Source: Chryseobacterium flavum (GTDB lineage Bacteria; Bacteroidota; Bacteroidia; Flavobacteriales; Weeksellaceae). From it: a DNA stretch of 48,705 nucleotides. A program made the translations under genes and the position numbers. Where the stretch lies: positions 1 to 48,705 of the forward strand of contig NZ_QNUE01000026.1 in NCBI RefSeq assembly GCF_003385595.1. The letters run 5' to 3'. Of this stretch, positions 17,147 to 24,314 are shown in pieces. The notes beneath the pieces are model-generated. The model searched no databases, was not told where the DNA came from, and saw nothing but the letters and a program-made list of their open reading frames with translations. Each line of letters opens with the position of its first letter. The stretch's first letter is position 1.

Positions 17147-17881
17147 ATGAAAAAACTAAATATATACTTCACAGCAGGAATTCCACAACTGGAAGATACC
17201 GCTGATATTATACAACTGATTCAGGATTCGGGAGCAGATATGATCGAGATCGGAATGCCATATTCTGATCCTGTAGCAGACGGCCCTGTGATCCAGAAAG
17301 CTCACGAACTGGCTTTACAAAATGGAATGACCATTGAAAAACTGTTGTCACAATTAAAAGCCATAAAAAACGAAATCAGAATTCCTGTTATTCTGATGGG
17401 CTACATCAATCCGGTATTGAGTTTCGGATTTGAAAAGTTCTGTGCTGCATGTGCAGAAAGTGGTGTCTCAGGATTGATTCTTCCTGACCTTCCCCCTATT
17501 GAGTTTGAGAAAAATTATCAGTCTGTTTTAAAGCAGTACAATCTTAACTTTACCTTTCTGGTGACTCCGGAAACCTCTGATGAAAGAATGATCTATCTGG
17601 ATTCATTAAGTTCAGGTTTTCTGTATGCAGTAAGCTCTTCATCTACAACAGGAAATGAAAATGCCATTTTAAAAAATGAAAACTACCTTTCCAGGGTAGC
17701 TTCCCTCCCACTTAAAAATCCTGTGATGATCGGATTCGGAATTAAATCGAAAGAGGATTTTGAAAATGTAACGGAAAAAGCAGACGGTGGTATTATCGGA
17801 ACTGCTTTTGTCAATATCCTTCTGCATGATCAAGACTGGAAGAAAAGTGCCATAGATTTTATCCATTCCATAAAAGGGTAA
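17147..17881 (+). CDS. trpA: Tryptophan synthase alpha chain
   Basis: This TIM-barrel subunit splits indole-3-glycerol phosphate into indole and glyceraldehyde 3-phosphate and passes indole to TrpB. The 244-residue protein has the catalytic Glu34 and Asp45 in the block IEIGMPYSDPVADGPVIQ. GLILPDLPPIEF, LYAVSSSSTTG and GFGIKSKEDF form the phosphate site. It is the last gene of the operon, and no strong terminator follows before lipB. Confidence 0.95.
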   Translation: MKKLNIYFTAGIPQLEDTADIIQLIQDSGADMIEIGMPYSDPVADGPVIQKAHELALQNGMTIEKLLSQLKAIKNEIRIPVILMGYINPVLSFGFEKFCAACAESGVSGLILPDLPPIEFEKNYQSVLKQYNLNFTFLVTPETSDERMIYLDSLSSGFLYAVSSSSTTGNENAILKNENYLSRVASLPLKNPVMIGFGIKSKEDFENVTEKADGGIIGTAFVNILLHDQDWKKSAIDFIHSIKG

Positions 17882-17888
17882 AATTCAC

Positions 17889-17896
17889 TAAATTTG
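17889..17896 (+). promoter_or_regulatory. -7 box of lipB
   Basis: TAAATTTG matches TAnnTTTG, 16 bases before the lipB ATG and just after the trpA stop, so lipB can be expressed independently of the trp operon. Confidence 0.6.
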
Positions 17897-17912
17897 TATA
17901 TCAAAAATTGCA

Positions 17913-18641
17913 ATGAATACAAATCAGAATAAAGTAGTAGAATTTGAAGATTTAGGGATCAGAGAATATCAGCCGGCCTGGGATTACCAGGAGCAACTGA
18001 TGAAAAACATCATTGATACCAAAATAAAAAACAGAGATCTTCCTGCAGAACAGCATACCATTACGCCCAATCACCTTCTTTTTGTAGAACATCCTCACGT
18101 TTATACCTTAGGAAAAAGCGGACATGAAGAAAATATGCTTGCCGGTATTGATAAACTGAAAGAAATTGATGCTACTTTCGTGAAAGTAAACCGTGGCGGA
18201 GATATTACCTATCATGGCTACGGACAGGTTGTAGGCTATCCTATTCTGGATCTGGAAAATTTTTTTACAGATATTCATTTATATATGAGAAATCTGGAAG
18301 AAGTTATCATCAGAACCATTGCTGAATATGGCATTCAGGGGGAACGCTCTCCGGGAGAAACAGGAGTATGGCTGGATGTAGGAAAACCTTACGCCAGAAA
18401 AATGTGTGCTATGGGTGTGAAAGCCTCCCGATGGGTAACTCTTCATGGCTTCGCATTGAATGTAAATACAGACATGCGCTATTTTGAATACATCATCCCA
18501 TGCGGTATCAAAGACAAGCAGGTGACTTCTTTAAAAAGAGAACTTGAAAGAGAACTGACGCCCGTAGAAATGGAAGAGCTGAAAGCCAAGATCAGAAAAC
18601 ATTTTGCCGATGTTTTCCAGGCAGAATTGGTTTATAAATAA
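17913..18641 (+). CDS. lipB: Octanoyl-[acyl-carrier-protein]-protein octanoyltransferase
   Basis: LipB moves octanoyl groups from ACP to the lipoyl domains of 2-oxoacid dehydrogenases and glycine cleavage H protein. LipA then adds sulfur. The 242-residue protein has the signature VNRGGDITYHGYGQ at about 92-105. The catalytic Lys170 is in MGVKASRWVTLHGFALN and Cys197 in YIIPCGIKD. Length and motifs are complete. It is a single-gene unit with its own promoter box and a strong terminator. lipA is not in the window. Confidence 0.95.
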   Translation: MNTNQNKVVEFEDLGIREYQPAWDYQEQLMKNIIDTKIKNRDLPAEQHTITPNHLLFVEHPHVYTLGKSGHEENMLAGIDKLKEIDATFVKVNRGGDITYHGYGQVVGYPILDLENFFTDIHLYMRNLEEVIIRTIAEYGIQGERSPGETGVWLDVGKPYARKMCAMGVKASRWVTLHGFALNVNTDMRYFEYIIPCGIKDKQVTSLKRELERELTPVEMEELKAKIRKHFADVFQAELVYK

Positions 18642-18661
18642 ACAAATTAAGATATACCCAT

Positions 18662-18695
18662 AAGCCGGTTTCAAATGTGAGACCGGCTTTTTTAT
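18662..18695 (+). terminator. Terminator of lipB
   Basis: AAGCCGGTTTC (18662-18672) pairs with GAGACCGGCTT (18679-18689), with one G-U pair and a 6-nt loop, followed by a T-rich run. Confidence 0.85.
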
Positions 18696-18855
18696 TTATA
18701 ATTTTTTAATTTTCATTTTCCCGTCATTCATTAAAATCATAAGACTTTTTCAGCTTTTTACCTGTCATAAAATCAAAGATATAACAGAATATTTTATTTT
18801 CTGAAAAAAAATATTGTATATATTTTAATTTTTATTATTTTTAATATCACAAAAT

Positions 18856-18883
18856 AGTGAACTATTATAATTAAAAGTTCACT
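18856..18883. promoter_or_regulatory. 8-bp dyad upstream of the protein-glutaminase gene
   Basis: AGTGAACT (18856-18863) and AGTTCACT (18876-18883) are exact reverse complements around a 12-base AT-only centre, and end 28 bases before the ATG. It may be an operator or a 5' mRNA stem. The rest of the 270-base gap after the lipB terminator is AT-rich with no ORF and no clear TAnnTTTG box. Confidence 0.45.
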
Positions 18884-18911
18884 GAAAATTAACCACCAAA
18901 ATATAAAAACT

Positions 18912-19871
18912 ATGAAAAAATTTCTGTTATCCATGATGGCATTTGTGACGATCCTGTCATTCAATGCCTGCTCTGATTCAAATGCCAGCCAGGACCCGAA
19001 TCTTATCGCTAAGGAATCTAACGAAGTTGCAATGAAAGATTTCGGCAAAACTGTCCCGGTAGGGATTGAAAAAGAAAATGGAAAATTTAAAATCTCCTTT
19101 ATGGTTACTGCCCAGCCATATGAAATCGCGGACAGTAAAGAAAATGCAGGTTATATTTCCATGATCAGACAGGCTGTTGAGAATGAAACTCCTGTTCATG
19201 TTTTCCTTGAAACCAATACGAATAAAATTGCAAAAGTAGAAAAGGCAACAGATGATGACATCCGTTATTTCAAATCTGTATTCAACAAGGAAGAAAGAGG
19301 GGAAAGCAGTAAGGCTGCAAGTGTAATTCCTAATCTTGCAACGCTAAACAGCCTTTTTGCTCAGATCAAAAACCAGGCTTGCGGGACTTCTACGGCATCT
19401 TCCCCATGCATTACGTTCAGATATCCTGTTGACGGATGCTATGCAAGAGCTCACAAAATGAGACAAATACTATTGAATGCAGGTTACGACTGTGAAAAGC
19501 AGTTCGTTTATGGCAATCTGAGAGCTTCTACAGGAACATGCTGCGTTTCATGGGTATACCACGTAGCAATTCTGGTAAGCTTCAAAAATGCTTCCGGGGT
19601 TGTTGAAAAAAGAATCATAGATCCTTCATTATTCTCCAGTGGTCCTGTAACTGATTCTGCATGGAGAGCTGCATGTACCAATACAAGCTGCGGATCTGCA
19701 TCTGTATCTTCTTACGCCAATACAGCAGGAAATGTTTACTACAGAAGTCCGTCAGGTTCATTACTGTATGATAACAACTATGTGAATACCAATTGTGTAT
19801 TGAATATATTCTCATCCCTATCCGGATGTTCTCCTTCCCCTGCACCAAGTGTAGCAAACTGTGGATTTTAA
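18912..19871 (+). CDS. Protein-glutaminase precursor (prepro-enzyme)
   Basis: Protein-glutaminase deamidates glutamine side chains in intact proteins and peptides, releasing ammonia. The enzyme is secreted as a prepro-protein in Chryseobacterium. This 319-residue precursor has a signal peptide with a lipobox-like FNAC (Cys20). An inhibitory pro-region to about residue 134 follows, and then a 185-residue mature domain beginning AASVIPNLATLN, the same length as the known enzyme. By my reading of the family the catalytic triad is Cys176 (YPVDGCYARAHKM), His217 (VYHVAIL) and Asp237 (RIIDPSLF), mature positions 42, 83 and 103. The mature part also keeps the many cysteines that form disulfides. It has its own terminator. 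The family call is very secure; release by another protease is known from the family and not shown here. Confidence 0.95.
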   Translation: MKKFLLSMMAFVTILSFNACSDSNASQDPNLIAKESNEVAMKDFGKTVPVGIEKENGKFKISFMVTAQPYEIADSKENAGYISMIRQAVENETPVHVFLETNTNKIAKVEKATDDDIRYFKSVFNKEERGESSKAASVIPNLATLNSLFAQIKNQACGTSTASSPCITFRYPVDGCYARAHKMRQILLNAGYDCEKQFVYGNLRASTGTCCVSWVYHVAILVSFKNASGVVEKRIIDPSLFSSGPVTDSAWRAACTNTSCGSASVSSYANTAGNVYYRSPSGSLLYDNNYVNTNCVLNIFSSLSGCSPSPAPSVANCGF

Positions 19872-19884
19872 CTGATTTATATAG

Positions 19885-19924
19885 AGCTCCTGCATTTATT
19901 TTGATACATTGCAGGAGCTTTTTT
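19885..19924 (+). terminator. Terminator of the protein-glutaminase gene
   Basis: AGCTCCTGCA (19885-19894) and TGCAGGAGCT (19910-19919) form a perfect 10-bp stem with a 15-nt loop, followed by six T. Confidence 0.8.
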
Positions 19925-19941
19925 ACTTAATACTTTTCATT

Positions 19942-20253
19942 ATGAAAGCCTGGTCATATCTATTATTATTTTTTATTATGATTGCATCCTGTTCGGGTAA
20001 TTCCAGTTCACAGAATTTAACCTGGTATAATAACGTCACTATTTCAGATATTACGGAAGATCCGGATAAACCTGATGAAGTAGTGCGTGTCGCCATTGGC
20101 ATCAGTGCTCAGGTATTTTATCTTTCCAAAAAATCACCGGACTATAAGGCTCTTATGGAAAAAGCTACCCAAAGCTTTAAGAAAAGTAAGACTTATAATA
20201 TAGGTATTGAAAATAAAACCAATATCATTAAAGAAATTAATGATATCAAGTAA
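19942..20253 (+). CDS. Small lipoprotein resembling the protein-glutaminase pro-domain
   Basis: The 103-residue precursor has a signal peptide with lipobox IASC (Cys17). The start at 19942 is chosen because an in-frame upstream start (19909) lies inside the terminator stem and would spoil the signal peptide. By eye, residues 46-100 resemble residues 58-112 of the neighbouring glutaminase pro-region. VRVAIGISAQVFYL parallels FKISFMVTAQPYEI, a helical Tyr...Ala stretch follows, and YNIGIENKTNIIKEI parallels VHVFLETNTNKIAKV. There is no catalytic domain. It could be a membrane-held inhibitor, chaperone or immunity protein for the enzyme. The resemblance is seen directly but is weak enough to need a profile test. 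Confidence 0.7.
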   Translation: MKAWSYLLLFFIMIASCSGNSSSQNLTWYNNVTISDITEDPDKPDEVVRVAIGISAQVFYLSKKSPDYKALMEKATQSFKKSKTYNIGIENKTNIIKEINDIK

Positions 20254-20259
20254 TCAGGG

Positions 20260-21012
20260 TTATCTGATCACGGAAATACCCGCATCTACTTTTACTTCAG
20301 CTCCGTGAATATACGATGCTTCATCCGAAGCCAGAAACAGTACTACATTAGCTATTTCTGAAGGTTCTCCCTGTCTTTTAAAAGGTATGGTAGGAATTAT
20401 ATCTTCAATAGCGCTTTCAATCTGTTCTCCGGTTAAACCTGTATTATTAAAAATATTGGTTCTAATATGACCGGGGCTTACTCCATTCACACGGATTCCC
20501 CGTTGTGTAAGTTCTACAGCTAAAGTTTTGATAAATGACTGCACCGCAGATTTTGCAGCAGAATATATCGAGAAATTAGGCATGGCAATATCTGTTGCTA
20601 CTGAAGTATTGAAAATAACAGAACCTCCGCTTTTCATCAACGGCAACATCTGCTGTACGGTGAAAAAAGGACCTTTTACCAAAACATTGAAAAGTTCAAC
20701 AAACTGATTTTCATCCACATATTCTACCGGAGCAAATTTTCCGTATCCTGCATTCGCAAAAACCAGATCAATCTGCTCTGTATATTTTCTAACCTCCTGC
20801 TGAATACTCATAAGATCTTTCATATTCCCGGCATTGGATACGATTCCGAAAGCATTTTTTTCAAGCTTCTCCAAAGCAGTGTTTACAGTTTCTTCACTTC
20901 TTCCTGTAATAATAACCGTTCCTCCTTCTTCAATGAATTTCTGAGCGGTAGCCAGTCCCATTCCATTCGTTCCGCCTGTAATCAGCGCGGTTTTGTTTTT
21001 AAATCTCTGCAT
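20260..21012 (-). CDS. SDR-family NAD(P)-dependent oxidoreductase
   Basis: This 250-residue classical short-chain dehydrogenase has the cofactor motif TGGTNGMG (12-19) and NAG at about 87-89. The catalytic Ser137, Tyr150 and Lys154 lie in SIYSAAK, with the SPGHIRTNI loop after it. TGRS at about 36-39 after the second strand favours NADPH. The C-terminal GAEVKVDAGISVI is standard. The substrate is unknown. It is divergent from the nitroreductase-ohrR-ohr unit and might share its regulation. It converges on the small lipoprotein gene with six bases between stops. Confidence 0.9.
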   Translation of the reverse strand: MQRFKNKTALITGGTNGMGLATAQKFIEEGGTVIITGRSEETVNTALEKLEKNAFGIVSNAGNMKDLMSIQQEVRKYTEQIDLVFANAGYGKFAPVEYVDENQFVELFNVLVKGPFFTVQQMLPLMKSGGSVIFNTSVATDIAMPNFSIYSAAKSAVQSFIKTLAVELTQRGIRVNGVSPGHIRTNIFNNTGLTGEQIESAIEDIIPTIPFKRQGEPSEIANVVLFLASDEASYIHGAEVKVDAGISVIR

Positions 21013-21213
21013 TGTTTTTAATTTAAAATTCTATGGCAAAGATTGGAATACTAAGGTTTTGAAAAAATCCAGTTCTTGTGAAATTAAGCAAAACGATTAA
21101 AAACAAAGGCAAATAGCAATAGTGAACTTACTACAATACTTTTAACTGTTTGCATTTTGTTCCTCCATTTTTATCTTTATCAATAATTGCTATCAATAAA
21201 ATCACTCAAAATT

Positions 21214-21236
21214 AAATTGTACACAATTAAATTGAC
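21214..21236. promoter_or_regulatory. OhrR-like operator
   Basis: CAATTAAATTG (21224-21234) is the exact core of the Bacillus subtilis OhrR box as I recall it (TACAATTAAATTGTA). A second, overlapping dyad AATTGT-AC-ACAATT lies at 21215-21228. Both sit between the -33 and -7 elements of the operon that encodes OhrR itself, an ideal place for repression. Confidence 0.65.
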
Positions 21237-21238
21237 CG

Positions 21239-21246
21239 TATATTTG
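21239..21246 (+). promoter_or_regulatory. -7 box of the nitroreductase-ohrR-ohr operon
   Basis: TATATTTG with TTG 19 bases upstream (21217-21219) gives a well-spaced Bacteroidota promoter. The transcript would have a leader of about 70 bases. Confidence 0.7.
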
Positions 21247-21322
21247 TACTGTTAATTCAGCTGAACATAAAAGCTGAAATTTAAAAATCAACAAGTAGTT
21301 TAATTTAAAAACAAAAAGAAAA

Positions 21323-21955
21323 ATGTCATTAATAGAAGATCTGAACTGGAGACATGCTGTAAAAGCTTATGATCCAACCAAAAAAGTTTCACAGGAAGAC
21401 CTTAGCACTATTTTAGAAGCTGCAAGACTGGCTCCTACTTCATCGGGATTACAACCTTTCCGGGTTATTGTAGTTGAAAGCCAGGAACTGAAAGAAAAAA
21501 TGGTAGCCGGAGCTTTAAACCCTGAAGTGATGAGAGATTCTTCTCACGTTTTGGTGTTTGCTGCATGGGACAGTTATTCCAATGAAAAAATTGACAAAGT
21601 TTATGATTATCATACTGACGTAAGAGATCTTCCAAGAGGCCGTTTCGGAAGCTATACTGATAAAATCAAAGAAATATATGGTGCACAGACTCCTGAAGAG
21701 CATTTTGCACACACTGCGCGCCAGACTTATATTGCATTAGGGATTGCCCTTGCTCAGGCTGCAGAACTTAAAATCGACAGTACGCCGGCAGAAGGATTCA
21801 GCAATGATGTTGTGGATGAAGTACTGGGACTAAGAGAAATGGGATTAAAAAGTGTAAGTCTTTTATATCTCGGATACCGTGATGAAGCTAATGACTGGCT
21901 TTCTACTATGAAAAAAGTCAGAATTCCAATGGATGAATTTATCATAAAAAAATAA
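21323..21955 (+). CDS. Nitroreductase-family NAD(P)H-dependent flavin oxidoreductase
   Basis: This 210-residue FMN enzyme has the nitroreductase start WRHAVKAYDPTKK. The FMN-contact motif is ARLAPTSSGLQPFRVIV (about 34-50). HTARQTYIALGIALAQAAEL lines the dimer/flavin site. Such enzymes reduce nitro compounds or quinones with NAD(P)H. The context (ohrR and ohr follow at once) suggests a role in handling oxidants or electrophiles. The gap to ohrR is 32 bases. The specific substrate is unknown. Confidence 0.88.
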   Translation: MSLIEDLNWRHAVKAYDPTKKVSQEDLSTILEAARLAPTSSGLQPFRVIVVESQELKEKMVAGALNPEVMRDSSHVLVFAAWDSYSNEKIDKVYDYHTDVRDLPRGRFGSYTDKIKEIYGAQTPEEHFAHTARQTYIALGIALAQAAELKIDSTPAEGFSNDVVDEVLGLREMGLKSVSLLYLGYRDEANDWLSTMKKVRIPMDEFIIKK

Positions 21956-21987
21956 TACCTTCATCGAATCTTTCGTACTCAAAAATT

Positions 21988-22425
21988 ATGGAAAATCCGA
22001 AAACACCCAAACTGGAAAACCAGATCTGCTTTCCACTGTACGTGATCGCCAAAGAGATTACGGGACTTTACCGTCCTTTTCTTGATGAACTGGGCATTAC
22101 TTACCCACAGTATCTTGTCATGATGATATTATGGGATGAAGACGGACTTACAGTAAGCCACATCGGGGATAAACTGTTTCTGGACAGTGGTACGCTGACG
22201 CCTCTTCTTAAAAGGCTTGAGTCTAAAGGATTTATTACCCGAAAAAGAAAAAAAGAGGATGAAAGAGTAGTTGAAGTATTTTTAGACGAAGCGGGCAGGC
22301 AGCTTCAGCAGAAAGCCTGTGAAATTCCGGGGAAAATTCAGGAAAAACTGGGCATACAACCGGAAGAACTCCTGCACCTTAAAGACACGGTACTAAAAAT
22401 ATTAAACAAAATAGAAAATAAATGA
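21988..22425 (+). CDS. ohrR: MarR-family peroxide sensor OhrR
   Basis: OhrR represses ohr until its reactive cysteine is oxidised by organic hydroperoxides. The 145-residue MarR protein carries that cysteine, Cys14, in LENQICFPLYV. A winged-helix domain follows with LTVSHIGDKLFLDSGTLTPLLKRL, RLESKGFITRKR and the wing KEDERVVEVFLDE. A single N-terminal Cys suggests the one-Cys type. Its stop overlaps the ohr start by four bases, so both are coupled. A matching operator lies at the promoter. Confidence 0.92.
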   Translation: MENPKTPKLENQICFPLYVIAKEITGLYRPFLDELGITYPQYLVMMILWDEDGLTVSHIGDKLFLDSGTLTPLLKRLESKGFITRKRKKEDERVVEVFLDEAGRQLQQKACEIPGKIQEKLGIQPEELLHLKDTVLKILNKIENK

Positions 22426-22847
22426 AAACGTTATATACCACCCAGGTCACTGCAAAAGGAGGCAGAAACGGACATGTAAAGAGTGAAAACGGAGTATTGA
22501 ATCTTGATGTAAGAATGCCGAAAGCTTTAGGAGGCGGCAATGATGATTTTGCCAACCCGGAAATGCTCTTTGCTGCAGGATATTCCGCATGTTTCGACAG
22601 TGCACTGAACAGAGTGATCAGTCTTTCTAAAGTAAAAACCGGGGAAACAACGGTAACAGCACAGGTAAGCATAGGACAACTTGAGAATGGCGGTTTTGGA
22701 CTGGCAGCAGAACTGGATGTCAATATCCCTGGAGTTTCTATTGAAGAAGCTCAGGCGTTGACAGAAAAAGCACACCAGATATGTCCTTACTCCAATGCGA
22801 CAAGAAATAATATGGAAGTAAAACTTTCTGTTACCAACAACGATTAA
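22422..22847 (+). CDS. ohr: Organic hydroperoxide resistance protein
   Basis: Ohr is a lipoyl-dependent thiol peroxidase that reduces organic hydroperoxides. The 141-residue OsmC-fold protein has the catalytic Cys57 in GYSACFDSAL and the resolving Cys121 in QICPYSNATRNN. The Arg in RMPKALGG and NPEMLFAAGY complete the active site. It overlaps ohrR by four bases and ends before a perfect palindromic terminator. A lipoylation link to lipB, 4 kb upstream, is only a coincidence of the window. Confidence 0.94.
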   Translation: MKTLYTTQVTAKGGRNGHVKSENGVLNLDVRMPKALGGGNDDFANPEMLFAAGYSACFDSALNRVISLSKVKTGETTVTAQVSIGQLENGGFGLAAELDVNIPGVSIEEAQALTEKAHQICPYSNATRNNMEVKLSVTNND

Positions 22848-22875
22848 TCCAATTTTTTTAAGCATAGTTATAGCG

Positions 22876-22911
22876 AAAGGAGCTGTTTCCATGGAAACAG
22901 CTCCTTTTTAT
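22876..22911 (+). terminator. Terminator of the ohr operon
   Basis: A 32-base perfect palindrome (22876-22907, core GGAGCTGTTTCC and GGAAACAGCTCC) ends in a T run. Confidence 0.88.
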
Positions 22912-22923
22912 TTTTTAATTTCC

Positions 22924-22951
22924 CGCAGATTTCGCAGATGGGCACAGATGA
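22924..22951. repeat. Short CGCAGAT-type tandem repeat
   Basis: CGCAGATTT, CGCAGATGGG and CACAGATGA follow each other, three degenerate 9-10-base units just past the ohr terminator. The composition is more GC-rich than the flanks. I recall similar CGCAGATTT strings between genes in this genus. Confidence 0.5.
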
Positions 22952-23026
22952 TTGAGGATATTTTTATGTATATAGTGTTTAAGAATATCATTCATCATTT
23001 ATAACTCAATATGATTTAAAATAGAG

Positions 23027-23034
23027 TAATTTTG
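23027..23034 (+). promoter_or_regulatory. -7 box next to the 23039 start
   Basis: TAATTTTG matches TAnnTTTG and ends four bases before the ATG at 23039, so a transcript would be leaderless or nearly so. Confidence 0.4.
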
Positions 23035-23038
23035 TGTC

Positions 23039-23473
23039 ATGGAAATCATTATAGATATTGTTTGTCAGGTGTATGCAGGACTAAAATCAAAAAAGACAAT
23101 AGATCTCGTTCTGAAAACATTTCTTCCCGGTTATGAAAAATTAAATCTTAATTATACCTATCCCAGGCATGATAAAAATTATATCTTTAAAACAGAAGAC
23201 GAAATGATAGGTTATTTCATCGAAAACCCTGCCCTTGACCAAACTTTTTACTGGAATAAATACCATGACAATCCTGATAAAATAATGGTAGGCGCAAATA
23301 TTACTGAGGATGATAAACTTATTATAAGCTTAACAATGGATACTACTGAAGAAAAAAGGGATATGTATTTTAATCAGCTTAAAGAAATTTTACAATCCAA
23401 TATCGGGGTAATTACCTATGTGGATCCCGCAGATTATGAAAATGGAGAAGATTTCATTGTAAAGTATGGTTAG
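23039..23473 (+). CDS. Hypothetical protein
   Basis: This 144-residue soluble protein is not one I recognise. It is acidic and appears alpha/beta. It begins with a hydrophobic strand MEIIIDIVCQVYAG, has aromatic-rich blocks (NYTYPRHDKNYIF, ALDQTFYWNKYHD), and ends with VTYVDPADYENGEDFIV (quoted from ITYVDPADY on). The size and Tyr/Asp/Asn-rich make-up recall small immunity or SMI-like proteins, but no motif proves this. It is a single gene that converges on the peptide-deformylase-like gene 47 bases away. Confidence 0.65.
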   Translation: MEIIIDIVCQVYAGLKSKKTIDLVLKTFLPGYEKLNLNYTYPRHDKNYIFKTEDEMIGYFIENPALDQTFYWNKYHDNPDKIMVGANITEDDKLIISLTMDTTEEKRDMYFNQLKEILQSNIGVITYVDPADYENGEDFIVKYG

Positions 23474-23520
23474 AAAACAGAAATTTACCTGGCCTTATAA
23501 CAACTTCTCATCATTCATCA

Positions 23521-24156
23521 TCACCTTCTGTCTTTCATCAGATCGCTTTTCTGATAGGCATCTACTTTTTTATAGGAATCGTTTTTCTCTTTTTCTTTTT
23601 TATCAGAGATCAGGATTCCGAAAAGATGGTCGATTTCATGCTGGAAAATAACCGCTGTAAAACCTTCTACAATTTCTGAATATTTCTGTCCTTTCAGATC
23701 CACATATTCCAGCTGAATAACTTTACTTCTGTAAAACTGGTCTCTGAAATCAGGGATAGACAAATCACCTTCAGGACCAAGATTCTGCAGATCGGAACGC
23801 CAGACAATGACCGGATTAATAAAATACTCAAGTGGAGCCCCTTCTTTATCGAAACGCTGTACCCAGATGATCTTTCTGTTGATGCCTACTTGTGGAGCTG
23901 CAATTCCTACTCCACCGTCTGTTGACAGAAGAGATTCTTTCATCCTTTTTACCAGAACTGCTGTATTCGGATCAAGGGGATCTGCTTCTGCAGAAATGCT
24001 TAGCAAGGTTTTATGCTGATTGGAATCTGTGGTCTGATAGATCGGTAAGGCCGTATTCACATCACCCTGATTAATAATTGAAAGTTCGTGAGAAGTGAGT
24101 TTCTGGGCATTGAAAAATCCCATGAAAAAGATGAGCAGTACGGATAGTTTCTTCAT
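23521..24156 (-). CDS. Secreted peptide-deformylase-like protein with Asp in motif II
   Basis: The 211-residue protein has a signal peptide (MKKLSVLLIFFMGFFNAQ) and one peptide-deformylase fold. Motif I is GVGIAAPQ (82-89), motif II EGDLS (129-133) and motif III QHEIDH (172-177). Classical deformylases have EGCLS, in which the Cys binds the metal; here the codon is GAT, so Asp131 takes that place beside His173 and His177. A Lys/Asp-rich tail follows. The start at 24156 is chosen because it gives a clean signal peptide and has a promoter box TACCTTTG (24174-24181) just upstream; a longer in-frame ORF reaches 24279. Removal of formyl groups normally happens in the cytoplasm, so an exported form probably has another job. 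The family is clear; activity is uncertain. Confidence 0.85.
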   Translation of the reverse strand: MKKLSVLLIFFMGFFNAQKLTSHELSIINQGDVNTALPIYQTTDSNQHKTLLSISAEADPLDPNTAVLVKRMKESLLSTDGGVGIAAPQVGINRKIIWVQRFDKEGAPLEYFINPVIVWRSDLQNLGPEGDLSIPDFRDQFYRSKVIQLEYVDLKGQKYSEIVEGFTAVIFQHEIDHLFGILISDKKEKEKNDSYKKVDAYQKSDLMKDRR

Positions 24157-24173
24157 GTTTTTTGAATGTTTTA

Positions 24174-24181
24174 CAAAGGTA
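24174..24181 (-). promoter_or_regulatory. -7 box of the deformylase-like gene
   Basis: The plus-strand CAAAGGTA reads TACCTTTG on the minus strand, 17 bases before the ATG at 24156, and supports that start. Confidence 0.55.
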
Positions 24182-24249
24182 AATATTGTAGAATAAAAAT
24201 GAGTAAATAAAATGGATTTTACATTTGGTTGAAACCGATAAAGTTTTGA

Positions 24250-24274
24250 TATAAAAAAACGGGCTAAAGCCCGT
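24250..24274 (-). terminator. Terminator of the ChaN-like gene
   Basis: ACGGGCT-AA-AGCCCGT (24259-24274), read on the minus strand, is followed by seven T. The core resembles a second hairpin at 46552-46578. Confidence 0.7.
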
Positions 24275-24314
24275 CCCAATTAAATATTTCTTTACATTAT
24301 TAATAGTTGGAATA

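Larger units (their letters stand above)
21013..21322. other. Divergent control region, SDR gene and nitroreductase operon
   Basis: This 310-base AT-rich gap holds no ORF that I can support. Its right half contains the plus-strand promoter (TTG at 21217-21219, 19 bases, TATATTTG at 21239-21246) and an OhrR-like operator. The left half has no clear minus-strand box for the SDR gene. Confidence 0.6.

Noticed and set aside
19909..19941. Upstream start of the small lipoprotein
   Set aside because: It lies inside the terminator stem of the glutaminase gene and would add residues before a clean lipoprotein signal peptide.
24157..24279. Longer start of the deformylase-like protein
   Set aside because: The signal peptide begins at 24156 and a promoter box lies at 24174-24181, so the upstream frame is untranslated.
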